NCBI RefSeq assembly: GCF_000350105.1
Contig: NZ_CAIY01000027.1
Span: 124,001 to 188,000 of the forward strand
DNA: 64,000 bases
Direction: 5' to 3'
From: Richelia intracellularis HH01
GTDB taxonomy: Bacteria; Cyanobacteriota; Cyanobacteriia; Cyanobacteriales; Nostocaceae
Shown here piece after piece: positions 10,694 through 19,577 of the stretch. The stretch's first letter is position 1. The number at the start of each line of letters is the position of its first letter. Below the pieces are notes generated by a model that saw only the letters and a list, made by a program, of their open reading frames with translations, was not told where the DNA came from and did not search any database. The translations under genes and the position numbers were made by a program.

Positions 10694-11620
10694 ATGATGG
10701 CAGCGGATGATCTTCTAGAAACTACCAGGGATAGCAAATTCGATTTAGTTACGTATTTAAGGTCAAAACAACAACTGTGTGAAGAGGCTCTAGAAAAAGC
10801 TTTACCCATCCAGTATCCGGAGACTATTTATGAAGCTATGCGCTACTCTTTATTATCTGGAGGTAAACGTCTACGCCCAGTTTTATGTCTAGCGACCTGT
10901 GAAATGCTTGGTGGTATTATTGACATAGCGATGCCTACAGCCTGTGCCTTGGAAATGATCCATACGATGTCTCTAATCCATGATGACTTGCCCGCCATGG
11001 ATAATGATGATTATCGTCGAGGCAACATGACCAATCACAAAATTTATGGTGAGGATATTGCAATTCTAGCTGGTGATGGCTTACTTGCTTATGCTTTTGA
11101 ACACATTGCTATGCAAACCGAAAATGTCCCTCCCCAAAGGATTTTACAAGTAATTGCAAAATTAGGCAGGGCAGTGGGTGCTGCCGGTTTAGTTGGTGGT
11201 CAGGTTGTGGATTTAGAATCAGAGGGGAAGTCTGATATTTCCCTGAAAACCTTAAATTACATTCATAAGCACAAAACAGGAGCTTTACTAGAAATAAGTG
11301 TGCTTTCTGGGGGAATTTTAGCAGGGGCTACACAAGAGAATTTAGAAAGATTATCCACTTATGCTCAAAATATTGGACTAGCATTTCAAATTATTGATGA
11401 TATTTTAGATATCACTGCTACTCAGGAGAGACTGGGTAAGAGTATTGGTAAGGATCAGCAGGCTAAGAAAGTAACTTATCCTAGTTTATGGGGAATTAAA
11501 AAATCCCAAGAACTAGCTGAGGAATTAGTTGCTGAAGCCTGCTCAAAATTAGAAATATTTGGTGTAAAAGCCCAGCCACTATTGGCATTGGCATACTTTA
11601 TAATTAGCCGCGACCACTAA
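10694..11620 (+). CDS. crtE: Geranylgeranyl diphosphate synthase
   Basis: A trans-isoprenyl diphosphate synthase of about 308 aa that condenses IPP with allylic diphosphates to give the C20 precursor of carotenoids, phytyl chains and quinones. The first Asp-rich motif [15 protein letters not shown] and the second QIIDDILD are both intact, and [11 protein letters not shown] binds IPP. A TTG at 10688 would add two residues. The ATG at 10694 is preferred because AAGG sits eight bases upstream. The short-chain signature with Met/Leu before the first DDxxD fits GGPP/FPP synthase rather than a long-chain enzyme. A strong hairpin 61 bp after the stop (11681-11714) may end the transcript. Confidence 0.92.
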   Translation: MMAADDLLETTRDSKFDLVTYLRSKQQLCEEALEKALPIQYPETIYEAMRYSLLSGGKRLRPVLCLATCEMLGGIIDIAMPTACALEMIHTMSLIHDDLPAMDNDDYRRGNMTNHKIYGEDIAILAGDGLLAYAFEHIAMQTENVPPQRILQVIAKLGRAVGAAGLVGGQVVDLESEGKSDISLKTLNYIHKHKTGALLEISVLSGGILAGATQENLERLSTYAQNIGLAFQIIDDILDITATQERLGKSIGKDQQAKKVTYPSLWGIKKSQELAEELVAEACSKLEIFGVKAQPLLALAYFIISRDH

Positions 11621-11680
11621 ATATAAAGCGTGTTTCATGATAGGACAACTTTTTCCTCTAAGATTACATTCCTGGGTTTT

Positions 11681-11714
11681 CTAATATTCTATGGTTACAA
11701 CCATAGAATATTAG
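11681..11714 (+). terminator. inverted repeat, 16-bp arms, 2-base loop, after crtE
   Basis: The arms 11681-11696 and 11699-11714 are exact reverse complements. The repeat is 61 bp after the crtE stop and is followed by TTCTATTTAAT, a poor T-run. The position fits a terminator between crtE and the DUF212 gene. Confidence 0.6.
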
Positions 11715-11874
11715 TTCTATTTAATAAGCTTATACAGTATTTATATCTATTTGACGATATAAAATTCATAGATACTAATGCACTTACCCACAAGGTAATC
11801 TGAAATCCAAAATGGTATAAGCTATGTTTGTGAAAATATCGCTGATGATTGTTTACTAGTATCACCAAAGAACC

Positions 11875-12330
11875 ATGCAGGACATTGGTAATATATTAGA
11901 CAACCGGGTGCTACTGGTTGCCTTAGTGGCTTGTGTAATTGCTCAATTATTAAAGCTAATTATTGAAGTAATTCAGAATCGGAAATTAAGTGTACAAGTA
12001 TTAGTAACTACAGGGGGTATGCCCAGCTCCCATTCTGCACTGGTAACTGCCTTGGCTACTGGTGTTGGTCAAACTGTTGGTTGGTCATCATCAGAGTTTG
12101 CTGTGGCAACAGTCTTTGCAATTATTGTTATGTATGATGCTGCTGGGGTGAGGCAGGCTGCAGGAAAACAAGCTCGGATTCTTAATCAAATGATAGATGA
12201 GCTATTTAACGAACATCCTGAGTTTAATCAAGATCGTCTTAAGGAGTTGTTAGGGCATACTCCATTTGAAGTTATTGCTGGTTTTGCGTTGGGGATTACT
12301 ATTTCCTGTCTGGCCAGATATGCTTATTAA
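11875..12330 (+). CDS. DUF212 divergent PAP2 family membrane protein
   Basis: A 151-aa protein of the DUF212 family, related to acid phosphatase / vanadium haloperoxidase (PAP2) enzymes. Visible are a first membrane helix (~10-30), the signature GGMPSSHSALVTALATGVG with the conserved SSHS, a second hydrophobic segment AVATVFAIIVMYDAAGVRQAAGKQA, and a C-terminal helix ending in ISCLARYAY. The likely role is dephosphorylation of a membrane lipid or isoprenyl diphosphate. The position behind crtE fits a polyprenyl phosphate substrate but this is inference. A 254-bp spacer with a strong hairpin separates it from crtE. Confidence 0.85.
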   Translation: MQDIGNILDNRVLLVALVACVIAQLLKLIIEVIQNRKLSVQVLVTTGGMPSSHSALVTALATGVGQTVGWSSSEFAVATVFAIIVMYDAAGVRQAAGKQARILNQMIDELFNEHPEFNQDRLKELLGHTPFEVIAGFALGITISCLARYAY

Positions 12331-12410
12331 TAAGCAAAAGAAAATTAGATTTATAATGGAGTTGTACTATTTGATTGAGGAGTTTGAACGGAAATTTTAT
12401 GAATCCTTAA

Positions 12411-13094
12411 TTAAAATCCACCAGGTATTATAAACTGGCAACATGAATGTGGCAATAGCACTTTGCGGCTATCAACTATTGATGCAATAAGACCATGACC
12501 ACCCAGTTTTTTTAGAGTCTGATATGCATCCGTTTGACTATTAGTATAAACTGCTAGCAGATATGAACGCTTTCCATAGGATGCGAAACACACATCACCA
12601 CCCATAATCCGATAAATCAATTCAAGCATTTCCGGATGTTTCAAATAGTCAACTAAAACAGCATAACCATGTCCCAATTGATGTAAAATGCCACTTTCAT
12701 CATTATCAATTTTAAATTGACTGTTACCTTTTGGTCGGGTGCTAATAATAGTGGATAAACCTGTTGAATCTTTCACATATCTAGCCCAACGGTTGGCATT
12801 TTCTACTTTCCTAAATCCTCCTACACGAATAACCGTATTTTGAATATATTTACAGACTAGAATGTTGGTTTTTGCTGGTAGGATACGACGTAATTGACTT
12901 CGATTATGTTTAAAGTTGCTAATTACAAGTACAAGATGCTCCCCTGGATCTGGTGGCTGACATACAGGAAGGGGTTGTTTGTTTCCAGCGATGCTAGGGC
13001 TTATAAGGCCAATTACACTTAATAATGATAACAAAAAACTGGTAGCTGACACACTAGTTAATACGTGAAACTTATGCACTGAAGATAAATACAT
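12411..13094 (-). CDS. Exported SPOR-like protein (227 aa)
   Basis: An N-terminal hydrophobic segment (~13-36, ending near SPSIAG) is a likely signal peptide, so the protein is probably periplasmic or cell-wall-associated. A proline-rich linker (QPLPVCQPPDPG) follows. Then comes a region with the shape of SPOR-type peptidoglycan-binding repeats (VIRVGGFRKVENANRWARYVKDSTG) and a second alpha-beta unit near the C-terminus. Three late cysteines include a CC pair. I recognise it only as a cyanobacterial hypothetical. A wall-binding role is an inference. It is transcribed in the same direction as ycf54, with 186 bp between them. Confidence 0.6.
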   Translation of the reverse strand: MYLSSVHKFHVLTSVSATSFLLSLLSVIGLISPSIAGNKQPLPVCQPPDPGEHLVLVISNFKHNRSQLRRILPAKTNILVCKYIQNTVIRVGGFRKVENANRWARYVKDSTGLSTIISTRPKGNSQFKIDNDESGILHQLGHGYAVLVDYLKHPEMLELIYRIMGGDVCFASYGKRSYLLAVYTNSQTDAYQTLKKLGGHGLIASIVDSRKVLLPHSCCQFIIPGGF

Positions 13095-13280
13095 TGGATG
13101 TTTTCTCTCCGAAAAATACTATTCACAAATATTTTAAATATTGTCAATGGCTTATCAGTTAACATTTCAACCAAAGCCAAAACAAGCTGTATTCTTTTAC
13201 AGCTCATTCAACATACTGTCCATAATGTGAAAAATTGTTAGATTAATCAATTTGGAATTGCTGAGTGGAACTCATCTCAG

Positions 13281-13610
13281 TTAACAAATAGTAGCTAATG
13301 ATGCCAATGCATCATTAATTTCGCTACTAGGTGCCTGAAATTCTCCAGTTAATACGTATTCTAGTCGTAATTTTAACCAAATAATAAACTGAGAATTAGT
13401 GGAGATGACTGCTGCTGATGGTTGAGGACATTTTGCCTTAATCTCTGCCATAGAAGGAGCTTGGAGAAAAGCAGGTTGTTTAACTATCCAGAAATCGATT
13501 TTTTTGTCTTGTTCGCGATAGTTACGGGTGCGTTCCCGTATTACTTCTTCTAAAGGTTCCTCTACTAATAAAAAATGTTGACTTGCCAAAACGTAATAGT
13601 ATGTTTGCAT
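13281..13610 (-). CDS. ycf54: Ycf54, Mg-protoporphyrin monomethyl ester cyclase subunit
   Basis: The 109 aa match Ycf54 along the full length (YYYVLASQHFLL start, ERTRNYREQDK, IDFWIVKQPAFL, KCPQPSAAVISTNSQFI, LRLEYVLTGEFQAP). Ycf54 is needed for assembly or stability of the oxidative cyclase that makes ring E of chlorophyll from Mg-protoporphyrin IX monomethyl ester. Its conservation in an eroding genome shows that photosynthesis is maintained. It is monocistronic, with a ~1-kb gap on the 5' side. Confidence 0.95.
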   Translation of the reverse strand: MQTYYYVLASQHFLLVEEPLEEVIRERTRNYREQDKKIDFWIVKQPAFLQAPSMAEIKAKCPQPSAAVISTNSQFIIWLKLRLEYVLTGEFQAPSSEINDALASLATIC

Positions 13611-14588
13611 TTTGAATTACTATTTTACTTACTATTCAATAATTACATGACTTAGAAGATTAGAGCGGTCTTCAGGTAAATGAAGTACTTGAAACCAATG
13701 TTTAAGTAAGAGGAATTAATAATATAAGCTAATAAGAGGTAATTTCCAGAACAAAAATATTTTTCCTTGTTCCACTTTCAGGGACAACTGCAAGTTCTTT
13801 TAAAGCAGGCCATAAATTGTAATTAAAGGAATTACTAATCTAAATATACCAGTCCTGATAGCGATATACCTATGTGAAAAGGAAAAACTAATAATTAATA
13901 AAGATTAACATTTACAGGTTTAAGTTTTTAATGATTCTTTTCCCCAGGTTAGTACATATACTTATTTATGTTGAAATATCAAGTTATATATGTATTTTAC
14001 TTATAGTTCATCATGTTTGATTTATCTTAGAGTAAGGCTTGAAGTACCCTAATAGTCGAAGGGTGAAAGAATCCAATAGTGTGACACTCAAAATTTATAA
14101 ATTTTTCAAATATGGATATGTAAGTTTTATCAATTACATCTGCAACAGTTTGCTGTTTACTTTTGGTATTTTCCCATCAACATAATTCTTCTGTTCTACA
14201 CTGGAAAAACTTTTCACCCTAGGGTAATTTGACGGATATAGTCCCTTGATACCACTAACCACTTGATAATTTTAGCTAGAAGACAAATATTGTTAGGAAA
14301 AATATTCCCCCTTCGTAACAAGAAGTGATTAACAAATCATAAATGTGAAATTCACTGGCTGGAAACTATATACACAAATTCAGTATATAATCAACCACTT
14401 GAAGTACACTGAAAAAAGTTATCTTGGTTAGCTTAAAAATTTTATTGAATCAGTTTTTATACCAAAATATATTAATCATATATTAACTTTTTAATATTAT
14501 TTACTTTAATTCTTATTAGTCTAAATTCCAGTTTCAAAAAGATTTAGTTATTTAAGGGCACAGTAAAACATACTGTGCCCTTAAATAA
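13611..14588. other. 978-bp gap
   Basis: No gene seen. Apart from a short ACCCTAGGGT palindrome near 14217-14226 the only structure is the very long inverted repeat at its right end (14534-14602). Confidence 0.6.
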
Positions 14589-14602
14589 CTAAATCTTTTT
14601 GA
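14534..14602 (-). terminator. very long inverted repeat (32-bp perfect arms) overlapping the stop of the pathogen-related homologue
   Basis: The arms 14534-14565 and 14571-14602 are perfect reverse complements with a 5-base loop. The right arm contains the last codons and the stop codon (14589-14591) of the minus-strand gene, so an inverted copy of the gene's own 3' end lies just downstream. In the minus-strand transcript the distal arm ends with five U's (from AAAAA at 14536-14540). It may act as a terminator and would block 3' exonucleases. Its length is far beyond an ordinary terminator. Confidence 0.85.
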
Positions 14603-15314
14603 ATTTCTTTAGCCAACTACTAAAGGGACAACGACCAGGGAGGTTGGAAATATCTTCCAATTTTCCCCCAGCAGTTAATTGGCTTAGGAACAAACTATTA
14701 TCAAAATAGTTTTCCATGGAAATTATTTTTAAGTCACCTGCAACACGAACAACAGTTATACCCACCATTTCTATGGTTTCTCCTGTAGGTGCAAAACCCT
14801 TATACTCCCCCCTAAAATGACCCCAATGCCGCCATTTGAAGGTAACTTTGGGTGGTCCTGAATAAACCTCTATAACTTCCCAGGGAAATCCTTGAGGAAA
14901 TGCAGAATGGAATATTTGATGGGATGACTCAAAGGTCTCTTCGGAAGACTGATAATGTTCCGAATTGGGCATAAAAGCATTATAAGTGCCTTTTGCTGCT
15001 AATTCTTCAGCAGTGAATTCCCTACCACCATTAGTGCTGACACGAAATTGTTCATTGATGACAGACAACCATTGCTGGGGGTTACTTTTAAAAGACACTT
15101 CCATCTCGAAGGTTCTCACTAGGTTTTGTACAATTGCCTCTAAGGAACCTTCTACATGATTATATAAACTTTCATGGGCGAGATTTTCTTTGGAACGGCT
15201 ATAATCTGGGGGAGTGCCATTACGCCACTCGATATTAGCCTGTTTACTGTATACAATCACCTCATCCCTATCCTGTACCCACAAGGGTAGGTCATTAGAT
15301 TGTGTTGAGCTCAT
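14589..15314 (-). CDS. Homologue of plant 'pathogen-related protein' (SnoaL/NTF2-like), 241 aa
   Basis: The sequence closely follows the plant protein annotated 'pathogen-related protein'. Matching blocks are WRNGTPPDYS, GSLEAIVQNLVRTFEMEVSFK, the NGGREFTAEE segment, ETFESSHQIFHSAFPQGFPWEVIEVYSGPP, and FKWRHWGHFRGEYKGFAPTGE. The C-terminal part has the look of a SnoaL-like NTF2 fold, which often binds small hydrophobic ligands. No catalytic role is established to my knowledge. No signal peptide is seen. The last codons lie in a 32-bp-arm inverted repeat. It is followed (on its 5' side) by pdxJ on the same strand with 114 bp between. Confidence 0.8.
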   Translation of the reverse strand: MSSTQSNDLPLWVQDRDEVIVYSKQANIEWRNGTPPDYSRSKENLAHESLYNHVEGSLEAIVQNLVRTFEMEVSFKSNPQQWLSVINEQFRVSTNGGREFTAEELAAKGTYNAFMPNSEHYQSSEETFESSHQIFHSAFPQGFPWEVIEVYSGPPKVTFKWRHWGHFRGEYKGFAPTGETIEMVGITVVRVAGDLKIISMENYFDNSLFLSQLTAGGKLEDISNLPGRCPFSSWLKKFKKI

Positions 15315-15428
15315 ATAATTCCGTACTTTTTATGATAATAGACACGATAAATTTCCAGATACCGCAGCAATATTCCCCCTCTTCAATTATCAGTTACTAA
15401 TTACCAATTGAATGTTCACTGATTAAAA

Positions 15429-16205
15429 TTATCTACTTATAGCTTGCTTCATTTCTCGTACAGCCTTTTCCATACCTACCAATACAGCCTGACTGATAAT
15501 TGAATGACCAATATTTAATTCCTCTATGCCAGGAATACAAGCAACAGGATAGACATTACGGTAGGTCAGTCCATGTCCGGCATTTACTCTTAATCCAGCT
15601 GAAATTGCCTGTTTGCAGCCCATAGCTAAAAAGTCTAACTCTTTTTTGCGAGTGGCTTCATCTCTTGCTTCTGCATATCGTCCAGTATGTAGTTCAATAA
15701 ACTTCACCTGTAATTTTTGGGATGCTCTAATTTGTACAGGTTCTGCATCTATAAATAAACTCACAGGAATTCCAGCACCCTGCAATTTATCTATGAACCT
15801 ACCTATTCTGGGAATTTGACCTGTAATATTTAAACCGCCTTCCGTAGTGACCTCCTCCCGTTTTTCTGGTACTAGAGTCACATAATCTGGTTTAATCTCT
15901 AGAGCAATTGCCACCATTTCATCAGTGGCTGCCATTTCCAAATTTAAGTGGGTTTTCACGATTTGTCGTAGCAAACGTATATCCCTTTCTTGTATATGTC
16001 GTCTATCTTCACGCAGATGGGCTGTAATACCATCCGCACCTCCTAACTCTGCCAATATGGCAGCTGCAATGGGGTCAGGTTCCACTGTTTTACGGGCCTG
16101 GCGAATAGTGGCAATATGATCAATGTTTACACCGAGTGTAGGAGCCAACCTAGTTTCTCCCTTGGCTGAAGTGCTTAGAACAGGATCGTACATCAAATAA
16201 AGCAT
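15429..16205 (-). CDS. pdxJ: PdxJ, pyridoxine 5'-phosphate synthase
   Basis: PdxJ condenses 1-deoxyxylulose 5-phosphate with aminoacetone phosphate to give pyridoxine phosphate (vitamin B6). Motifs are intact: [14 protein letters not shown] at the start of the TIM barrel, [28 protein letters not shown] and [13 protein letters not shown]. The frame stays open up to 16325, giving a 298-aa version, but the extra 40 residues are Lys/Asn/Tyr-rich and absent from the family. I therefore place the start at Met 16205 (or 16193). No good Shine-Dalgarno sequence supports either choice. Confidence 0.95.
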   Translation of the reverse strand: MLYLMYDPVLSTSAKGETRLAPTLGVNIDHIATIRQARKTVEPDPIAAAILAELGGADGITAHLREDRRHIQERDIRLLRQIVKTHLNLEMAATDEMVAIALEIKPDYVTLVPEKREEVTTEGGLNITGQIPRIGRFIDKLQGAGIPVSLFIDAEPVQIRASQKLQVKFIELHTGRYAEARDEATRKKELDFLAMGCKQAISAGLRVNAGHGLTYRNVYPVACIPGIEELNIGHSIISQAVLVGMEKAVREMKQAISR

Positions 16206-17404
16206 TTTATATTTTATATTTTGAATTTTGGATTTATTCAGAAAATAGTTCTCAGTCCTCTTGTCACTTGCATCATCTATCAACCGGAATACATTAAGAT
16301 AGTATTTTGAACAATTACCTCGCACTATTGATTTATAAGATTGCCAAAATACATATTAAATCTAGAAATATTTGATACTGTTAGCAAACTATGACTAATA
16401 TTTTTTTGATTTCATAATTTTCTACACCACTTCATTATGCTCTAAACTAAATTGATGAAACCAGAGCGTTCAGTTTACTACCGACATCAGTAACTACTTT
16501 AATATAAACACGCTATTTGATTAATCAGTTAATTCTTTTATGGCTTAGAAACAATGTCTTATTTTCTTCTATTTGCTAGGTTAAAATTGAAATGCTTTGT
16601 CTTTAATCTAAGGTCAACTACTTTCCTAAAAAATATATCTTTGGTAGTAATTGTAGTAGTCCCACATATGATTGTTAGTAAGTGGGTAAATACTAGACAC
16701 AATGATTAGTCAGCAAAATTACAAGTCTTTATAATCTCATCCATCAATTGAAATATGGTCTCTTATGATAAATCCTAATATTGGGTATAACTAGGGATAA
16801 AATGCTTTGAGTCGAGATAAAGATTTTATGACACGAGTTGAAAATAAGTTTTCTTCTATAAGTTTTCTTCTATCATCTTCTATAGTCAGTCTAAATGGAG
16901 AACATACACTTCTTTTACTATTATAGATATAATATAGGTATGTTGTTTATGAGAGCAAATACTAAAGAAGTTTATTGTATATGTTTCAATTAAAAAAATA
17001 AGAGTTAGAGTAGGTTAATCTAACCTTCTATTTAGTAATGATTATATAATAAAATACCTATTTAAAATCCTGATAATACCATAATATTTATTATGAGAAG
17101 ATCCTCAATTTTAATTTAGTAAATATCTGAATTATAAAATTCTGAAGTTAATACCTTAAAGCCAAATTTATTATACGTGTAAATTATGCTCCTACCATAT
17201 TTTCCATTTCACAGATCAGACAACCTATAGTAAACTTGAAGTTATTATTTTATCAATAAAATTTGTGAAGCAAATTTTGATTCTAAGAATTTCCAGTAAA
17301 TTATATTTTCCCCAAGAAAAACATGAAAGATAAATATAGTCACGACTTTGCATAATATTGGTAATTTAATAATTATTATTGACTATGTGTGTCAATTTAG
17401 CTTA
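16206..17404. other. 1.2-kb gap between pdxJ and recN
   Basis: AT-rich and without a gene. It includes a 14-bp tandem duplication (16844-16857 and 16858-16871, followed by a partial third copy). Otherwise I see nothing in it. Confidence 0.6.
16844..16871. repeat. 14-bp tandem direct repeat
   Basis: Two exact copies of a 14-base pyrimidine-rich unit (ATAAGTTTTCTTCT), then a degenerate partial copy. Likely a slippage product in a gap; no function suggested. Confidence 0.85.
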
Positions 17405-19150
17405 TTAATTTTGCTGGACACGATAATGAGCTGCTTGTGTTAATAGAGAATCTGCAAAGGTGATTGCATTCTGTGCAGATTTACCACCTGCTAGTTGGGC
17501 TAATTCCTCTCGACGTTTATTTAAGGTATCTAAAGCAGTAACTTTTACGATGGTACGCTCTTCCATTTTTTCGTTATTCTCTTTTGTACCTTTTTTCTTA
17601 TCTATAACTTTTTTGGATACCTGAAAATGCCTGTCTGCCATAGCTGCTACCAGAGGTTGATGAGTTACACATAATACCTGACATCCTTGGCTGATTTGGT
17701 ACAATTTTTCTGCTATTGCCTGGGCAACCATACCAGATACACCCACATCAATTTCGTCAAATATCATAGTTTCTACCCTATCAACCTCGAAAATACAAGC
17801 TTTTAGGGCTAATAAGAAGCGAATCATTTCACCACCAGAAGCAATATTGGATAATGGTTTTAGGGGTTCTCCATAATTGGGGCTAAACATGAATGTGATT
17901 TTGTCTGCACCATATATTGTGGGGGTTGTAGAAACTATATCTACATGGAATTTCACCTTTTCCATAGCTAGGCGTTTGAGTTCCCCAATAAGTTCTGATT
18001 CCAGCTTGTTACTTGCACTAATCCTTAGCTGTGTCAATTTTTGACATGCTTGGGTAAGTTTCTGCCAACATTCACGTTCCTCTAGTTCCAAATCCTCAAT
18101 GGATTGTTCGCTTTTATTGAGCAGATCTATTTCTACTTCAATGCTTTGATAGTAAGCAATTGCCTCATTTAACGTTGGACCATATTTACGGCAAATTTGT
18201 TTTAATTGTCTAATTCTGCTCTCTACTTCCTTTAAACGTTGAGGATTTGCTTCTAAACTTTCTCCATATTTGTTTACTTGTCTAGCAGCCTCCTTAATAG
18301 TGGCTTGAGCATCGCACACCATATCCAATATCGCTTGAAGTTGACTGTCATAATCCACCATATTAGTTAAATCTACCTCGCTATCACTTAATAAATCAGT
18401 AGCAGTAGGAGTTTGTGATTCATCCTGATATAAGGCTTGGTAAACCTTGTAACTCATTTGTTGTAGTTTCTCTACATGATTCAGTCGTTGATATTCTTGT
18501 TGTAACTGTTCTAATTCATCACTTGTATATAAGTTTGCCCCTCCTAATTCTTGTAATTGGTGGGCAAGTAAATCTAACTTTTGCAGCTTTTCTTGAGCAG
18601 AGTCACGGCATTTTTCTAGTAACTCAGATACTGTTTGATGGCGTTTAAAAGCATCCATGATAGTTTGTCTTTGTTGCCCAATTTCTTTGTCTCCGTAAGC
18701 ATCCAACCATTCTCTTACTTGTGCCGATTGTCCTATTTGTACAGTTTCTCCTTGGGCTGTAATCTCCACCAAGTATTCACGCATTTCTGCTATTATCTGT
18801 CGGTTGACTAATATCCCATTAATTCGTGATCTACTGCGGATATTTTTTATGCTAAGGGTAATTTCTCTACTTACAATCACTGAATTATCATCTATCAAAT
18901 CTATTCCTTGTTCTATTAACCAAGCAGCTACTGCTGTACTAAGAGTAAAAGTGGCTTCTATAATTGCCTTATTATTTCCAGCCCTGACTAACTTACTGGA
19001 TGCTTTACCACCCAATACAGCATCAATTGCGTCTAAAATAACCGACTTACCAGCACCAGTTTCACCGGTTAATACATTTAATCCAATACCAAACGAAAGT
19101 TCTAAACGATCCACTAAGGCAAAATTTTCAATTCGCAACACAGACAACAT
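17405..19150 (-). CDS. recN: RecN, DNA double-strand break repair ATPase
   Basis: An SMC-like ATPase of 581 aa, the normal RecN length, that helps hold and pair broken DNA ends in recombinational repair. The N-terminal half-site has Walker A GETGAGKS (~30-37). A long heptad-rich coiled-coil middle follows (~150-390). The C-terminal half-site has the signature NIASGGEMIRFLLALK and Walker B TMIFDEIDVGVSG followed by VTHQPLVAA. All ATPase motifs are intact, so repair by this route should still work despite genome erosion. The gene is divergent from the ABC1 kinase gene across 427 bp. Confidence 0.97.
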   Translation of the reverse strand: MLSVLRIENFALVDRLELSFGIGLNVLTGETGAGKSVILDAIDAVLGGKASSKLVRAGNNKAIIEATFTLSTAVAAWLIEQGIDLIDDNSVIVSREITLSIKNIRSRSRINGILVNRQIIAEMREYLVEITAQGETVQIGQSAQVREWLDAYGDKEIGQQRQTIMDAFKRHQTVSELLEKCRDSAQEKLQKLDLLAHQLQELGGANLYTSDELEQLQQEYQRLNHVEKLQQMSYKVYQALYQDESQTPTATDLLSDSEVDLTNMVDYDSQLQAILDMVCDAQATIKEAARQVNKYGESLEANPQRLKEVESRIRQLKQICRKYGPTLNEAIAYYQSIEVEIDLLNKSEQSIEDLELEERECWQKLTQACQKLTQLRISASNKLESELIGELKRLAMEKVKFHVDIVSTTPTIYGADKITFMFSPNYGEPLKPLSNIASGGEMIRFLLALKACIFEVDRVETMIFDEIDVGVSGMVAQAIAEKLYQISQGCQVLCVTHQPLVAAMADRHFQVSKKVIDKKKGTKENNEKMEERTIVKVTALDTLNKRREELAQLAGGKSAQNAITFADSLLTQAAHYRVQQN

Positions 19151-19577
19151 ATAATTTAATTCTCCGTGATGGCAGGCACCATAAATTTTAGATTTTAAAT
19201 TTTGGAGTAATTTATAGAGAAAGCATCATCAAGATAAATATAAAATTATGTAATCAATATTTCTCCTTTATTTTCATAGTCTTTTAGCATTAAATCAGGT
19301 GTTGTGAAATTTAAGTTCATCAGAGTCGTATAAAAGTTTGAGTAAAAAAAGATTCATGTCCACTCATAGACTTTAACTATATGAAATTACCAGATTTAGA
19401 TAATGGTTATAGTTCTTAAACCAAAAGGCTTCATTATTTGAAAATCTTGTAAAAGCAGAAAATTATATTTTTCTTAACTTCTCCTATTTTCACAGCTAAT
19501 AACTTAGAAGTATATGCATTGTCCTCGAACTGTTGTTACAATACTTAACATAATAATGCGAGCATAGTAGTCAACTT
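19151..19577. other. 427-bp divergent promoter region recN / ABC1 kinase
   Basis: Must contain the promoters of both outward-reading genes. No clear operator, palindrome or RNA was found. Confidence 0.5.

Noticed and set aside
16206-16325. 40-residue N-terminal extension of PdxJ
   Set aside because: Not found in the family, Lys/Asn/Tyr-rich, without a ribosome binding site; treated as open upstream sequence.
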